DNA from: Amyloporia xantha
Lineage: Eukaryota; Basidiomycota; Agaricomycetes; Polyporales; Adustoporiaceae
NCBI GenBank assembly: GCA_036971615.1
Contig: JAYKKR010000004.1
Location: forward strand, 124,001-188,000
Length of the DNA stretch: 64,000 nt
Direction of reading: 5' to 3'
Positions 36,959-48,870 of the stretch are shown here, in pieces. The notes under the pieces were generated by a model that had not been told where the DNA came from, did no database searches, and worked only from the letters and a program-made list of their open reading frames with translations. Position 1 is the first letter of the stretch; each line of letters opens with the position of its first letter. The position numbers were made by a program, and so were the translations under genes.

Positions 36959-37401
36959 GAAGATACTTATTTTTTAAAATTTTATTCCAACCTTCTGTTA
37001 TTAACCTGTCATTGCTAATGGCATAAAGACACTCTTTAATTGATGATTTTCACCATTTGGTAAGCAACATTGTTTTTCCTTCCTCTCACTTAGTTCTCAT
37101 CAAGTACTCATGAGTACTCATTATGCACTTATGATGCTTATCTGAGAGGCGATTAGCAAGTGGGTAAAATAATAAGTACTTATGACACTTATGTGACTTA
37201 TGTGACTTTTTTATCTCAACAAGTGCTAATAAGAGCTAATAAGTAAGGGAGATTTTCCCTGATGTATCTGTAAACTGATGGGTACATTGAGATATATATG
37301 ATTATCGAGCACGACTCACTTATTGATTTTTCGGTATCTGGGTAGTCGGAGAATGAGGCTGAACTTGCATCGCGCTGTTCCTCCTCTACCTCTTCAGACA
37401 T

Positions 37402-39133
37402 GGCAAATAAGAATGAAGATAATCCAAATGTATATGAATGAGAAAAGGTAAATGGCCTAAGCTCGACTAGTCAATGCGGCAAGTTATGTTACAATAGCCA
37501 CTGTCCAATAAAGCGAGACGGGTTAGAGACTACGGTCGGGTTTGCTTAGGGTCGTTGCAATGAGCAGGAAGAGACCAGAGGAGTGCTGGACAAAGGATAG
37601 TAGATATGTAAAAGATCAAGGATGCAGCAAGAAGGAGGGAGATAAGTGCGAGACGGCCGACGATTTCACTCACTGCGTTTTTGCTATTTTAGTGTCCTAG
37701 CCACTAGATAGGTCGCTGGCCAAAATCGCCGCGTTCGTGGCTGTCGCCGCTACATCATATAGCGCTATGCAGCTAGAAATCAGATGCGGTACCTAGTTGC
37801 CTAGCTAGTGTCTTGGGCACGATCCATCATAGCTTCTCTACCGTGATATGCACTATGCTGCACAGCCACCGTCGTGTCACCGCTACTACAAGAAATAGTA
37901 GTACGTCTGCAATATCTACTCCGTAGCCACTATCCTGTCACTACAGTCACGAATCGTTGTGGTATCGGTTCCATTCCATAATCACTAATCTATAATCAAT
38001 ACAAACAATGTATTGCTGGCCCGTGCTAGTACATCAATGGTCTACGACTATATTGCATATGTCTGCCCACCTGCCCAACTCAAGATCCACAGGGCATCCC
38101 CACCCATTGCCGCCTTGCGAACACCATCTTAGCTACTGCCATCAGTGAGAGATTATAGTCGATGGCGTCAAGCACGTACCGGGGGTTCGCGCAGCATCAA
38201 TGCCACACTGTCAGCATCCTCGCGGGTTGGCATTGTACGACCGGCGCACATATTGAACACGTCTTGGATGAAAGTATCGATTTTTGTTGTCCGGTGAGAG
38301 GGCTGATGGAGGTCAGTGTTGGGAGTATTCATCCGAGGACCACATAATGGTGCTCACATTCATCCTCTGTCTTCTCTGAGCATGACCCATGCTGTCAAAG
38401 GTCCGCCGATTGATCATCGAGGTTATGCCGTAGGGTGAACAAGTGCTGGGGATAGCATATGAGGGAGAGTGGATATCAGCGGGGAGGCTGCAGGACTTAC
38501 TGGATGGTCTGGATATACTGGGCTGGAGTCTTTATCAGACAAACTCGAGACTCCAAGGCAGTAAGGAAAAGGAGGTGAAGACCACGACAACACCAGGAGG
38601 TCTGAACTTATGGCAATGGGCACGAGATTTCGACCTCCGCCATGTAGTGTCCGGGCATTATCTTGGCAGCTGCGTGATGATTAGTTCATCTCGGGGTGGA
38701 CATGTGGCGACGTTGTATCGTAGACATCGTGACTAGGACACAGAATCAAGTTGCAAGGATAGCGGCGCACGCCGCGAGGTTAGGTAGTGTCTAGGATACG
38801 AGATGGCGGCTATTCTGAGTCGCGCGTGCCGCGCATGGGTGGCTACGGAATCTAGCATCCATTTTCGCGGAAGGAGTCACTATATGGCCTTGTGCCTCTG
38901 GTGTCCAGTCACTAGGCATACTAATCAGACACGAGACGCACGATCTCTTCTACTGATTGCCTGGCGTGTATGTCACGAAAAACGCAAAAACGCAGTGACT
39001 GTCAGCCTGAGCCCACGTACTCTGCAGTGTCTGCACGGGAAGTCATGATCGCCGCATCCACGCCGGCCTCAGGAGCGCTGAACGCTGTATACGCACCACG
39101 TGCAGTCGTCCTCTCTTTCCTCCTCTGTCTCTG
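37402..39133. other. Intergenic region
   Basis: 1.7 kb with normal CpG content and no gene I can support. It includes the promoter of the former OPT gene (just above 37401) and the upstream region of the mitochondrial release factor gene. Small open frames at 38162-38347 and 38443-38736 show no recognisable domain. Confidence 0.4.
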
Positions 39134-40654
39134 ATGCTTCGTTGTGGACTGCGTTTCATTCCTCGCATCCGACACCAGGCACTTGTGCTCTCGCGAAATC
39201 AGCATGTCAGCGTCGTGCAGGCAGACTCCCTCAGGCGCTTCGACAATGCCCCCATCCTCAAGCATGTCACCCGCAAAGTACAGGAGCGGAGCAAATTGTT
39301 GTCTCAGGTGGGTACAGCCGTACTTTGGACACAAATTTTTCCTCTAACTCTCCTGGTAGCTTTCAACGAATTTCACGCGCCCTGAAGATGTTCCGCTCGT
39401 AAGGCAAATTAGAGATCTGGAACCATTGGAAGCTGCTTGGCAGGAATGGACTCGCACACGACAGGTTCGTCTCGACGTCCCTGTTTTACCGATTGCTTTC
39501 TTCACACCTGTTTAACAGTAGTCGTTACAAGAGACCTTACCTCTCCTCGACGACGCCGATCCTGCAATGCGCTCTCTAGCCATGGAAGAACATACCTTGC
39601 TCACAGAAACACTCCAGAATTTGCTTGAGACTACGTTTCCTACGTTACTCGTTCCAACATCCTCCACAGCGCACCTATCCGCGCTTGTTGAACTCAAGAC
39701 AGGAGTCGGCGGATCCGAAGCATCTTTGTTTCTTGGCGATCTTGTGCGGATGTACCTCCGCGTCGCAAATAGTCTTGGATTGAAAGCGGCAATCATGAGC
39801 AGCAACGCTCTCGATGCTGGTGGTATGAAGGACGCAATTCTTGAAATAAAAGGGGACAAAGCGTATGATATACTACGATGGGAGAGCGGAGTGCATCGCG
39901 TCCAGAGGGTTCCTGCCACGGAGGCCAATGGTCGAGTGCATACGAGCACAGTCGCGGTGGTGGTACGCTCTACTTCGCGCTAGTTTTGTGGATCAATACT
40001 CACGTGGTTGCTAGGTCCTTCCCTTGTCTGAAGACGTGGATTCCCACTCAGAACATGACGAACTATTCTCTCCAAACGATATCAAACTTGAAGTCATGCG
40101 TTCGAGAGGTGCCGGTGGCCAGGTATGATCCTTGGTTCGCAACACTCTCATCACTGACGGCTGTACCAGCACGTAAACAAAACAGAGTCAGCTGTGCGGT
40201 TAACCCACTTGCCCACTGGGATTACAGTGTCCATGCAGGATGAGCGTAGTCAGCATCAGGTTCGTTCAGGCGTTTGTGAACGTTCATATGTGGACTGACG
40301 TGAACGAATGATGTAGAATCGACGTCGAGCATTTCAAATATTACGAGCTCGTCTTATGGACCGGAAGCTGAGTCAAGAAGTCGTAGAACGGCGGGCAGCT
40401 CGGCGCAATCTTGTCCGAAGCGCCGACAGAAGTGAGAAGATTAGGACATACAATTATGCGCAGGTGAGTCCATCAATCTCCAGCGGAGGAACTTTGAGGT
40501 TTATGTTCTGTAGGACCGCGTGACGGATCACCGAATTGGTTTGTCCTTGATGAATCTTGTGTCTGTGATGGAGGGCGATGGGTTGCAAGAGATTCTGCGT
40601 GCTTTGGAGAGTCGGTATCACCACGAGCGATTAGAAGATATCATAGAGCAATAG
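39134..40654 (+). CDS. MRF1: Mitochondrial peptide chain release factor 1
   Basis: It begins [20 protein letters not shown], a basic presequence-like start. A helical domain follows ([47 protein letters not shown]). Domain 2 has [23 protein letters not shown] and [26 protein letters not shown]. The catalytic loop is [23 protein letters not shown] with the GGQ motif that triggers peptidyl-tRNA hydrolysis. The end is [33 protein letters not shown]. These are hallmarks of class I organellar RF1, which reads UAA and UAG in mitochondria. Five to seven short introns with GT..AG ends join in frame. Length is normal. Confidence 0.92.
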
Positions 40655-40968
40655 CGGGGTTGGATCCATGTTATGTTATTACTGAAACGTAGCCTGCGGC
40701 ATATTGATGTATGGGACACGCTTCCTGTGGCATTCTCGGCGCCGCGTTGGCAGTGGTGCATAGGTGTCGGGCAGACTCAAGCCACAGTCGCGTGCACGTG
40801 ATCCGCGACTTGAGCGTAGCTTGCCAGTCGCCTCGCGTCTTGGTCGTCCTTTCTGCTGGGTATATAGCAGCACATCCTAGCTCCTTGGTGACTTGCCGAT
40901 GTAAAGTGCATCAGTCCCTTTGCTACATATAAGAGGTCACCAGCTTGTGTCCGCCAAGAATTCGCAAG
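40655..40968 (+). promoter_or_regulatory. Intergenic region and CSC1 promoter
   Basis: 314 bp between the MRF1 stop and the CSC1 start, same strand. TATATAGCAG lies at about 40860 and CATATAAGAGG at about 40926; either may serve as a TATA element. Confidence 0.4.
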
Positions 40969-43900
40969 ATGTACTCGTTCTTTCTTCCATATATTCTTGC
41001 CAGTCTCAGTGGCGACCCTGGCGACGATGAACCCGGTTTACCTCCTGGATCTCCACCAACACGTACGAATCAGACTATAACAATGCTACCTCCTGACTTA
41101 TTATTGCTGTTTGCTGATTCAAGGCAAATTCGAGGGTCCTTGGTTCACCACTCAACTAGTGCTTTCGACCAGCATCGGTCTCATATCTTTCCTATTGTTC
41201 TCCTATTGGCGGACACGGCGGCCCCTGCTATTTGCACCTCGCACTACTTTGAAAGGTAAGTCGTATTGAATGTCGGAAGAATTGGAGGATTGACTGCTAG
41301 ACATCAGGATTCTCGCCTCACGAGGCGCATGCTCATCAAGCTTTCTTTGGTTGGATACTACCTACTATACGCACGTCCGAATTCGCTGTTCTTCAGATAG
41401 TCGGGCTAGATGCAGCTGTGGTAAAGCTAATTTTTTTTTACCTCGCGTAATGGGTCTTAAATGTTCCATAGCTCCTTAATTTCTTCAAGATGTCATTCTA
41501 CCTATTTTCGATATGTTCCCTCTTCGCGATATCGATTCTGATGCCGCTCAATCTAAAAGTACGTGCTATTTAGCTTGTTCGTTCCACCGGCTGATATAGA
41601 ATCTCAGAATAATATCGATATTGGCGACGGCAGCACGGACGATGATGGCCGGGACTGGTACAACACTATGTATCCTGCAAATACAACTGGGCGCGACTGG
41701 TTGGACCTCATCAGCGACGCAAACTCTTATCTTTCTGTGCATCTTTTCTTCACTTACCTCTTCACTCTACTCGCGTTATACTTCATCCATCAGAACTACC
41801 AGAGTTTCCTTCGCGCTCGTCAGTTGTTCTCTCTTGAGCTTGTTCACTCAATATCGGGACGAACTGTGATGGTCACGCATCTCCCCAATCACTTGCGAGG
41901 AGAGAGGGCATTGGCCGAATACTTCGAGAGTATGGGATTGAGCGTGGAAAGCGTTAGCATCTGCAGGGAAGTGGGCTCGCTCAAAAGGTTGTTGGACATA
42001 CGGACGGCAGCTTTGCTCAGGCTAGAATCTGCATGGACTAAATACGTGGGGAACCCAAGCGTTGTCGACGTCCGACATCCTACCAATGGAGGGGACCAAC
42101 AACCAGAGGACATCGGCGCTGTAGAAGCGTCATCGCATCGTGTTGTTGTTCCAAACCGTCCACGGCCCACTATTCGTCCTGGTTGGTTCAAGCCCAAGGT
42201 CGACGCCTTGGATCATCTCGATAAAGAGTTCAAAAACGCGGATGAATTAGTCAAGATGCGTAGGCGCAATGGCAGATTCAAAGCAGCTCATGCCGCTTTT
42301 GTGACCTTCGAGAAGATGTCTAGTGCTGTAAGTTTCATTTTGACAATATCTGAGGATGCTCTGACCCGCCGAGATCAGCAAATAGCTGCACAGACCGTGC
42401 ACGCTCTCATTCCTCATCAATGCATTACATACCTTGCGCCAGAGCCTCGAGATATTGTTTGGTCCAATACCAGTCACTCCCCGACAGCTCTTCGTGTTCG
42501 GGAGGGAATCGTCTTTGTCGCTATGTGCCTCCTACTGTTCTTCTGGCTTATTCCCACATCTGCACTCGCGAGTCTGCTCAGCTACAAAGAAATCAAGAAG
42601 ATTATGCCTCGGCTTGGAGACTTAATCGACGCCAATGAACAAGTGCGCGCCATTGTGCAGAACTCACTTCCGTCCGTTGCGATCATCACGCTGAACGCGC
42701 TACTGCCATTTCTACTCGAAGGTATCTTGAATATGTGCTATATACACTCTCCTCTCTGTGTTCTGACCACGCACACACAGCTCTCACATATTTCCAAGGG
42801 CTCCCTGCTCGTAGTTGGATAGAGTACTCGCTATTGAAGAAGTGAGTTGATGCGCAGTCTATTCTGGTCTCTGACTCATGAATGCCAGATATTTCCTCTT
42901 TCTTCTGGTCAATGTCGTCTTCATCTTTCTAGTGGCAAGTACGTACTGGCAGCTCGTTCGGGACTTAGCTAGTTCTCCGGCCAAAGGCGTGGAGAAGCTC
43001 GCGGACGCGCTGGCAGCTGGAAAGGCAAGGTGAGTTGTTACTGTGCGCGCGGTATGCATCAAACCTTGCTGACACCCGAACAGACACTTCTTCTTATCAT
43101 ACGTGATACTTCAAGGTGAGAGTGTTGGGAATTTTCGCAGTTTCTCTGTTGAAATCCAGTAGGCCTTGGTATCATGCCTTTGCAGTTACTTAACCTGGGG
43201 GTTATTATCCCGCGTCTGATCTACCGAGTGTTTATTACGCGAACTCCGCGAGGTAAGACTGCGCAACGCCAATAAGAGTGTGACTGACACTAGGACTAGA
43301 CTTCGCGGAACTGAATGCCCCACCGATGATCAATTACGGCGTTGTCTACCCTCAAGCAATTCTGATCTTTGTGATCACCTTGCTGTACAGTGTTATTCAG
43401 CCTCTCATATTAGTGTTCGGTGCACTATACTTCGGCATGGCCTATGTTGTTTACAAATATAAACTGCTATTCGGTACGTGTATGGCCATGTCTTTGTATC
43501 TTCCGTATTACTTACTGTCTGGCAGTGTTCTACAAACCGTACGAGTCTCAAGGACAAGCGTGGCCCATTACGTTTGCCCGTTTGATTTGGGGCACAGTCA
43601 TCTTCCTCGTTTTCATGATAGGCATCTTCATATTGAAGAAATCTTATGTGCTGTCAACTCTCTTAGCACCTCTATTAGCGAGTGTTGTCCTTTGGTCTTG
43701 GTACACAGACAGATTGTTTCGACCGTTGAGCAAGTATGTCAATCTCAGCTCCGTATTCGAAGTGCAACGAGGTGAAGATACCGCCGACGTCATCCAGTTG
43801 AGGACCGGGCATCCGGTTACGTGGTCACAAAGGTACGCAAAAGCAATGTCATTCAACTTCATTCTCACTGTAACTACGCTTAGCAATCTCAATCGCCGGC

Positions 43901-44646
43901 GATATGCGCAAAACGATGAGACTTTGTATATTGCACCTGAGGATGACCGTACTGACTATGTAAGTCTACTTCTGCCAAACTTGCATACGTCCACTCAAGA
44001 GTATTCTAGTCCCAGCCTCCAATGGCAAATTGGTACGGTGGAGTTTTGAAGTAGGCATCACTCTCCTCTATATTACCAGTAGCAAATCTGACTGTGTTCT
44101 TTAAGCACCGGAAAACGCAGATATGGACATCCGGCTCTCAATGGAGTACTCCCATTTCCATGGCTTCCCCAGACACGACCGGGTAACCCTCAAGCTGCTC
44201 CAGTCCGACGTCGAGGAGCTGTGCAAGTTCCTAGCTCGGCTGTAGTGGTGACATTGCGGAAGCGACATAGTGTCATGCGAGGACATAGCCAGCCGCAAAC
44301 AACGGTCGCTGACTCTGCGATAGGGGTACAACCCGAAACAGGCTTGGCAGTGGATGGACCCACAGGGAATCCACAGCAAAACTCTCAACCAAGAAATTCC
44401 CATACATCAAACATGCAATTGCAGCATCGTCTCAGTTATGATCATGGTTCTGGGGTCATTGTTCTTCCAGACAGTGACCATTGGATGATGGAAGATGACA
44501 GTGAATCAGATCTTGATGACTTAGATATACAGCACTCAGAAGGAGGACAAACAGAAGAAGCAGGTCTGCATAGGCGACATAGTATATATTATCATCATCC
44601 AGAGCGTCATAGAATTGCGGAGTCTCAAATAGCAATAGATAACTAA
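40969..44646 (+). CDS. CSC1/OSCA-type stress-gated cation channel (DUF221 family)
   Basis: It starts MYSFFLPYILASLSGD and carries the N-terminal helices LVLSTSIGLISFLLFSYWRTRRPL, ILPTIRTSEFAVLQIVGLDAAV and NFFKMSFYLFSICSLFAISILMPLNL. HLFFTYLFTLLALYFI then precedes the cytosolic domain SGRTVMVTHLPNHLRGERALAEYFESMG through KRLLDIRTAALLRLESAW and AFVTFEKMSSA. The 7-TM core runs from DIVWSNTSHSPTALRVREGIVFV through SALASLLSYKEIKKIMPRL, YFLFLLVNVVFIFLVASTYW, NAPPMINYGVVYPQAILIF and VFYKPYESQGQAWP. It ends YGHPALNGVLPFPWLPQ plus a disordered acidic/His tail. Yeast Csc1 and plant OSCA proteins of this family conduct cations on osmotic or mechanical stress. Ten or so short introns. The last 300 bp enter CpG-poor DNA. 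Confidence 0.9.
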
Positions 44647-44889
44647 CTGTTCATAGATAATCACACTTGGAAATCCTTTAGAGAATGTATGTGAATTGGT
44701 GAATTCACAGCCTCCACCATGGAGTCCATATGGATTCCATGGAGTTCTGTTGTCAGGCTCAGGCTGATGAGTGAAATCAAAATCTGGTTTGAGTTGCAAC
44801 AGTCAGTGTTATGGATCTGGTGACTTTTGCAGCAAGACCCTTAGGACAAGTCTAAGGTCTGCTAAAACTGAGCTAGGATGGCTATGCAA
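44647..44889. other. CSC1 3' flank grading into repeats
   Basis: AT-rich, CpG-poor sequence without a gene. It contains a near-palindromic CCATGGAGTCCATATGGATTCCATGG-type stretch at about 44717-44743 (CCATGG...CCATGG). It probably holds the CSC1 3' untranslated region. Confidence 0.4.
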
Positions 44890-45265
44890 AGTAAAGCACT
44901 GGACTTCAAGATAAGGTTAATACCCCAGTAATGATATAAAAAGGGCTTTAGTCTGAGCCTAATAAGACTGAAGTAAGACTGCCTTGATGAGAAAATGAAG
45001 TGCCACACTTCAAGAAAAAGCTAAGACCACTATAATGGTATCAAAGGGACTTAAGTCCAAGCCTTGTAAGACTGACATAAGACCAAGTTGTGAAGGAAAT
45101 GAAGTAATAGACTTCAAGGGAAAGCTAATACCACTATAGAGGTATCAAATGGTATTGATTCCAAGTCTAGTAAGACCATAGTAAGACCACTTTGATGAAG
45201 AAATGAGGTAATAGACTTCACTATAGAGGTATCAAAGGGTGCCTAATCTGAGTCTGTTGAAACAA
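44890..45265. repeat. About 105-bp tandem repeats (3.5 copies)
   Basis: Units near 44890, 44993, 45098 and 45202 (partial) each carry an AAATGARGTAATAGACTTCA-like start and an ACCACTATAGAGGTATCAAA-like middle. A GTAAGACYNNANTAAGAC end closes all but the last. The identity is imperfect, so the array is not very recent. No coding frame spans it. Confidence 0.75.
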
Positions 45266-45439
45266 ATGTTAGCATTGGGTGTAAATGAGTGAGAGTGAAG
45301 GTGTATAGAAGCGAGTGATGCAAAAATAGATCAAATTAGATGTAACCATTAGAGCAAATTTGTATGATCATTACAGTGGCTTTATATGGTCAATACAATA
45401 ATACCTTTTGAATACAAAGGTGACTGATAGCACTTTCAA

Positions 45440-46480
45440 ATGATAGTTAGAGCCAATTTTTGATGCCATTACAAAATGGGTGAAATACATGATGAGCCTA
45501 TTTGAAAGGCAGGGTTCACTTGATAAGTTAATATTCTAATGACATTAGGACAATTTGTACTTGGTGGGAGCGGGCCAATAAATGGCAGGATGATTCCTGA
45601 GTATTTTGAAGTACTGTCTTCCATTATTGCCCCACAAGATTCAATAATATAAGATGTTCATAACAATCTGATCACTTTTCTCCAATTACTCTTCAGACAT
45701 TAACTCTATCAACTTATAGACACAATCTGATGGCTTTGAAACCTAGTCCCAATAAGTGTACCAACCTACCATATTAACTTTACAAACATGTGGCAACAGT
45801 CATAGAAACAGACTGCAAAGATATTACAAAAATTGAAACTGGATCTTGATACAGGTGTATGTCAGTGAATATTGAGAATCTCAATACAAATGTTACAACA
45901 TTTCCTAATGAAGTAAGTGAGTTCTGTCTGATGGAGTGTAAAAGCAATTTTTGACTCTAACCCATTAGAAACTCTTGTAATGTCATTAGAACATTTATAA
46001 AGTGAGCATTCTCTATCAAATGCTCAGAGCATACTATCTATTTTTGACATTTTGTAATGACATTACAAACTCACTCTAATGAGAGTACAATGTCATCCTA
46101 ATGATTACATCAGTGGGCTCTTGAGCTTACAAATTTGCTTTTAAGATCATACACATTCACTCCAACTGCAATACAAACCTGCTCAGGCTATAACAATGCT
46201 ATTTATCAACCAAATCTTACAACAGCCATATCTCAGTAAGTATTGAGAATTCCAATACAAACATTACAACTTTTCCTAATGAAGTAAGTAGGTTCTATCT
46301 GATGGAATATAAAAGTGATTTTCCACACTAACCACATAAAAACCTTTCTAATGTCATTACAACATTTACTTATCAAGTCAATCCTGCCTTTCAAATGGGA
46401 CCATTATGTATTTCACCCACTTTGTAATGACATTACAAATTTGCTCTAATTACCATTTGAAAGTCATATCAGACACCTTT
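45440..46480. mobile_element. Inverted-repeat element, copy 1 (partial) of the ACTTGGTGGGAGC family
   Basis: The terminal sequence ACTTGGTGGGAGCGGGCCA starts at 45559 and is followed by about 850 bp closely matching the element at 50516-51455. In addition, 45447-45548 is the reverse complement of 46347-46470 (for example GGGTGAAATACAT against ATGTATTTCACCC), making a fold-back structure around the element. The expected right-hand terminal repeat is missing; the sequence runs instead into a minisatellite. Confidence 0.7.
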
Positions 46481-47470
46481 GCATTCAAAGTCAGTGTAAT
46501 GACCATACATATTTGCTCTAATGGCACTACAAACTCACTGGAATCACCACACAAACTCATCCTACTAACCATACAAACTTATCCTAATTATCATTCAAAT
46601 GTATTGTACTGACCCTACAAAGTCACCATAAGTATCATACAAACCTACACTAATCACCATTGAATCTGACTCTAATGATCATATAAAGTTACTCTAGTTC
46701 ACCCTAATCACCATAGAATCATATTGTATTGACTATACAAGTCATTCTAATGATCATATAAACTCAATGTAATCACCATACAAACTTATTCTAATGACCA
46801 TATAAACTCACTATAATTACCATACAAACTTACTCTAGTCCACATACAAACTTACTCTAATCCCCATACAAAGTGATTGTAATGACCATACAAACTTACT
46901 CTAGTATCACTACAAACTCACCCTAATCACCATAGAATCATATTGTATTGACTATACAAGTCACTCTAATGATCATATAAACTCAATGTAATCACCATAC
47001 AAACTTACTCTAATACCCATATAAACTCACTCTAATGTGCATACAAAGTGATTGTAATCACCATACAAACTTACTCTAATAACCATACAAACTCACTCTA
47101 ATGGCCTTACAAAGTCATTGTAATGATCATACAAACTTAATCTAATCTGCATACAACACCACTCAAATCACCATACAAACTTGCTCTAATCACTATACAA
47201 ACTCACTCTAATCCACATACAAAGTTGCTCTAATGACCCTACAAACTAAGTCTAATTATCATACAAAGTCACTCCAATGACCATAGAAATGTATTGTACT
47301 GACACTACAAACTTGCTCTAATCACCATACAAATTCACTCTAACAATCATACAAACTCACTACAATTATCATACAAACCTAGTTCAATCAGCATACAATG
47401 TTGCACCAATCACCATTCAAGTCATTCTAGGGGTCATACAAACCTGCTCTAAATACAGCATAAAGCTCTC
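46480..47470. repeat. Degenerate 22-23-bp minisatellite, about 1 kb
   Basis: About 40 tandem variants of a unit close to CTCTAATCACCATACAAACT fill the interval, with alternating TTACTC/TCACTC ends. The core word CTCTAATNACCAT also appears once in the neighbouring inverted-repeat element, so the array probably grew from that element's right end. Confidence 0.75.
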
Positions 47471-47786
47471 TAAGGTCCTTACAAACATGCTCTAATGATA
47501 TCCATATAGCAGGCTTACAATGAATCTATAAAGAACAGCTAAAGCCGTGGTTACAGGCTTGTGCTTGAAGCACATTTTTGGGCGCCTAAAAAGTGGCTGA
47601 CACTCGGAAAGGCAATGATCATTGAATAGCATATTCGTTATGGCCTCAAAGCCTTAGAACTTTGAATGGGAGATGGATACACCATAGTCCAAGGTCTGGA
47701 CCAATTTTCAGCCATTTTAATTAAGAATTGAAGCCACAGTAAAGTGCGCTTTTTTCCATTTCCGGCAATTCCCGTGGGCGTCTGCA

Positions 47787-47826
47787 GCGTGTAGGGCGAT
47801 CCACTGGAACGGATCGCCCTATGCGC
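47787..47826. repeat. Hairpin, copy 1 (16-bp arms, 8-base loop)
   Basis: The arms GCGTGTAGGGCGATCC and GGATCGCCCTATGCGC enclose ACTGGAAC. It is GC- and CpG-rich within AT-rich DNA, and the same stem recurs in the second tandem unit. Confidence 0.75.
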
Positions 47827-48530
47827 ACTTAGAATTTTCGCACTTTGGGGTCATGTGACCGCTTTTTCTGCTCTTGGGAGGCTCATGCTGGGCTCATTCT
47901 GGGCTCATAAAAGGTGCAAAAGTCACCTAAAATAAGGGAATGTCTTTCTCCTTCATTTGGAATCCCTATCTCGCATTTTTCATATCTCACATACAGCCAT
48001 ATTTCCGCATTTGGGCATGTTTGGATTGGCTCTACTGGCCAAGCAAAAATAGCAATAAATCCAGGAAAATCAAGACAAATATGGACATCACTGTGGCTAC
48101 CTGCTGATGTAAGCAATTTCTCATGACTCACTATCTGACAGATCTGCTCTTTCCCTCTGTCGACAACCATCTCAAGTGCAGGTGAGCTTTACACAGCAAA
48201 AGTGAGTGCAGCCCTCTTCTGTGTACCTCTAAGCTCATTACAGGCTCTAATGGTATCTATAGAGCAGGCTTACAATGAAATCTATAAAGAATCGATAAAA
48301 GGCCTGTATTGGAGCGCGCTCTTGGGCGCTTAAAGGGCGCCTAAAGCTCAAAAAGGCAATGATCATTGAATAGCATATTCGTTATGGCCTCAAATTCTTA
48401 GAACTTTGAATGGGAGATGGATACACAATAGTCCAAGGTGTGTACCAATTTTCAGCCATTTTAATTAAGAATTGAAGCCACAGTAAAGTGCGCTTTTTTC
48501 CATTTCCGGCAATTCCTGTGGGCATCTACA

Positions 48531-48570
48531 GCGCGTAGGGCGATCCACTGGAAGGGATCGCCCTATGCGC
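48531..48570. repeat. Hairpin, copy 2 (16-bp arms, 8-base loop)
   Basis: The arms GCGCGTAGGGCGATCC and GGATCGCCCTATGCGC enclose ACTGGAAG. It pairs better than copy 1, with one mismatch in 16. Confidence 0.75.
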
Positions 48571-48870
48571 ACTTAGAATTTTCGCACTTTGGGGTCATGT
48601 GACCACTTTTTCTGCTCTTTGGAGGCTCATTCTGGGCGCATTCTGGGCTCATAAAAGGTGCAAAAATCACCTAAAATAAGGGAATGTCTCTCTCCTTCAT
48701 TTGGAATCCCTATCTGACATTTTTCACATCTCACATACAGCCATATTTCCGCATTTGGGCAAGTGTATATGGGGTCTATATGCTATAGATAAATAGTAAC
48801 AAATCTCAAAAAATAGGAGACAGCCTTTCGACAGCCATGGCTACCCCCTGATGTAAGCATTCCCTTATAT

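Larger units (their letters stand above)
36254..37264. mobile_element. 1011-bp non-autonomous TIR element (MITE-like) with TA target duplication
   Basis: The ends are CATCAGG(A/G)AAAATCTCCC in inverted orientation, with similarity continuing through CTTACTTATTAG, about 28 bp in all with few mismatches. TA flanks both sides (36252-36253 and 37265-37266), as for Tc1/mariner-type transposons. Removing the element and one TA recreates a clean intron acceptor followed by an exon reading NTNNPYHPALSSQ in the OPT gene. There is no transposase frame. It carries a 3 x 51-bp tandem repeat and a tRNA-like region, listed separately. Confidence 0.8.
30798..37401 (-). pseudogene. Oligopeptide transporter (OPT family), broken by two transposon insertions
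   Basis: Exons read in order on the minus strand: MSEEVEEEQRDASSASFSDYP, NPYHPALSSQVTIPQSDYFD, EDSPYPEVCSAVANYDDP, MLVMTFRSGFLGVCWAIILPG, SLNPGPFTIKEHVL, VTIMAGVGAQSAYV, WMLVMSTQ|LIGYSFGGLARRL, LVWPSTLVTCALFNTLHSQ, FPGYLFQAL, CWIAPDNL, TINQLFG, GFSLITFDWNQIAYIGSPLATP, NVWDSQYMP, ISSSTPYDNHG, FAISYGLSFASITALTVHTILY, VGMIQAVTNQQVGL, ELAVGYMLPGRPIAMM, GVNYIPWAIVGFIFQYIIRRRHF and LSAALDGGTTVSTILIYF. These are the membrane-spanning blocks of fungal OPT proton-coupled oligopeptide transporters, with around 20 introns. Exon 2 is split by the element at 36254-37264 and the FPGYLF exon by that at 33996-35036. All other exons seem open, so inactivation looks recent. CpG is nearly absent from 30.8 to 35.7 kb. 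Confidence 0.82.
47490..48870. repeat. Two tandem units of about 755 bp, each with a 40-bp hairpin
   Basis: Unit 1 (47490-48244) and unit 2 (48245-48870) share long identical runs, for example GCAGGCTTACAATGAA, AGGCAATGATCATTGAATAG, TTTGAATGGGAGATGGATAC and CACTTTGGGGTCATGTGACC. The offset is 755 bp at the start and 744 bp near the end, so small indels separate the copies. Each has a strong inverted repeat (47787-47826; 48531-48570). No coding frame over 100 codons is present. Confidence 0.8.

Noticed and set aside
38443..38736. 97-codon plus-strand frame in the intergenic region
   Set aside because: No recognisable domain or splice partner, with a comparable antisense frame.
46480..47470. 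Regularly spaced short repeats resembling a CRISPR array
   Set aside because: Units are contiguous and degenerate with no unique spacers, and the genome is eukaryotic.
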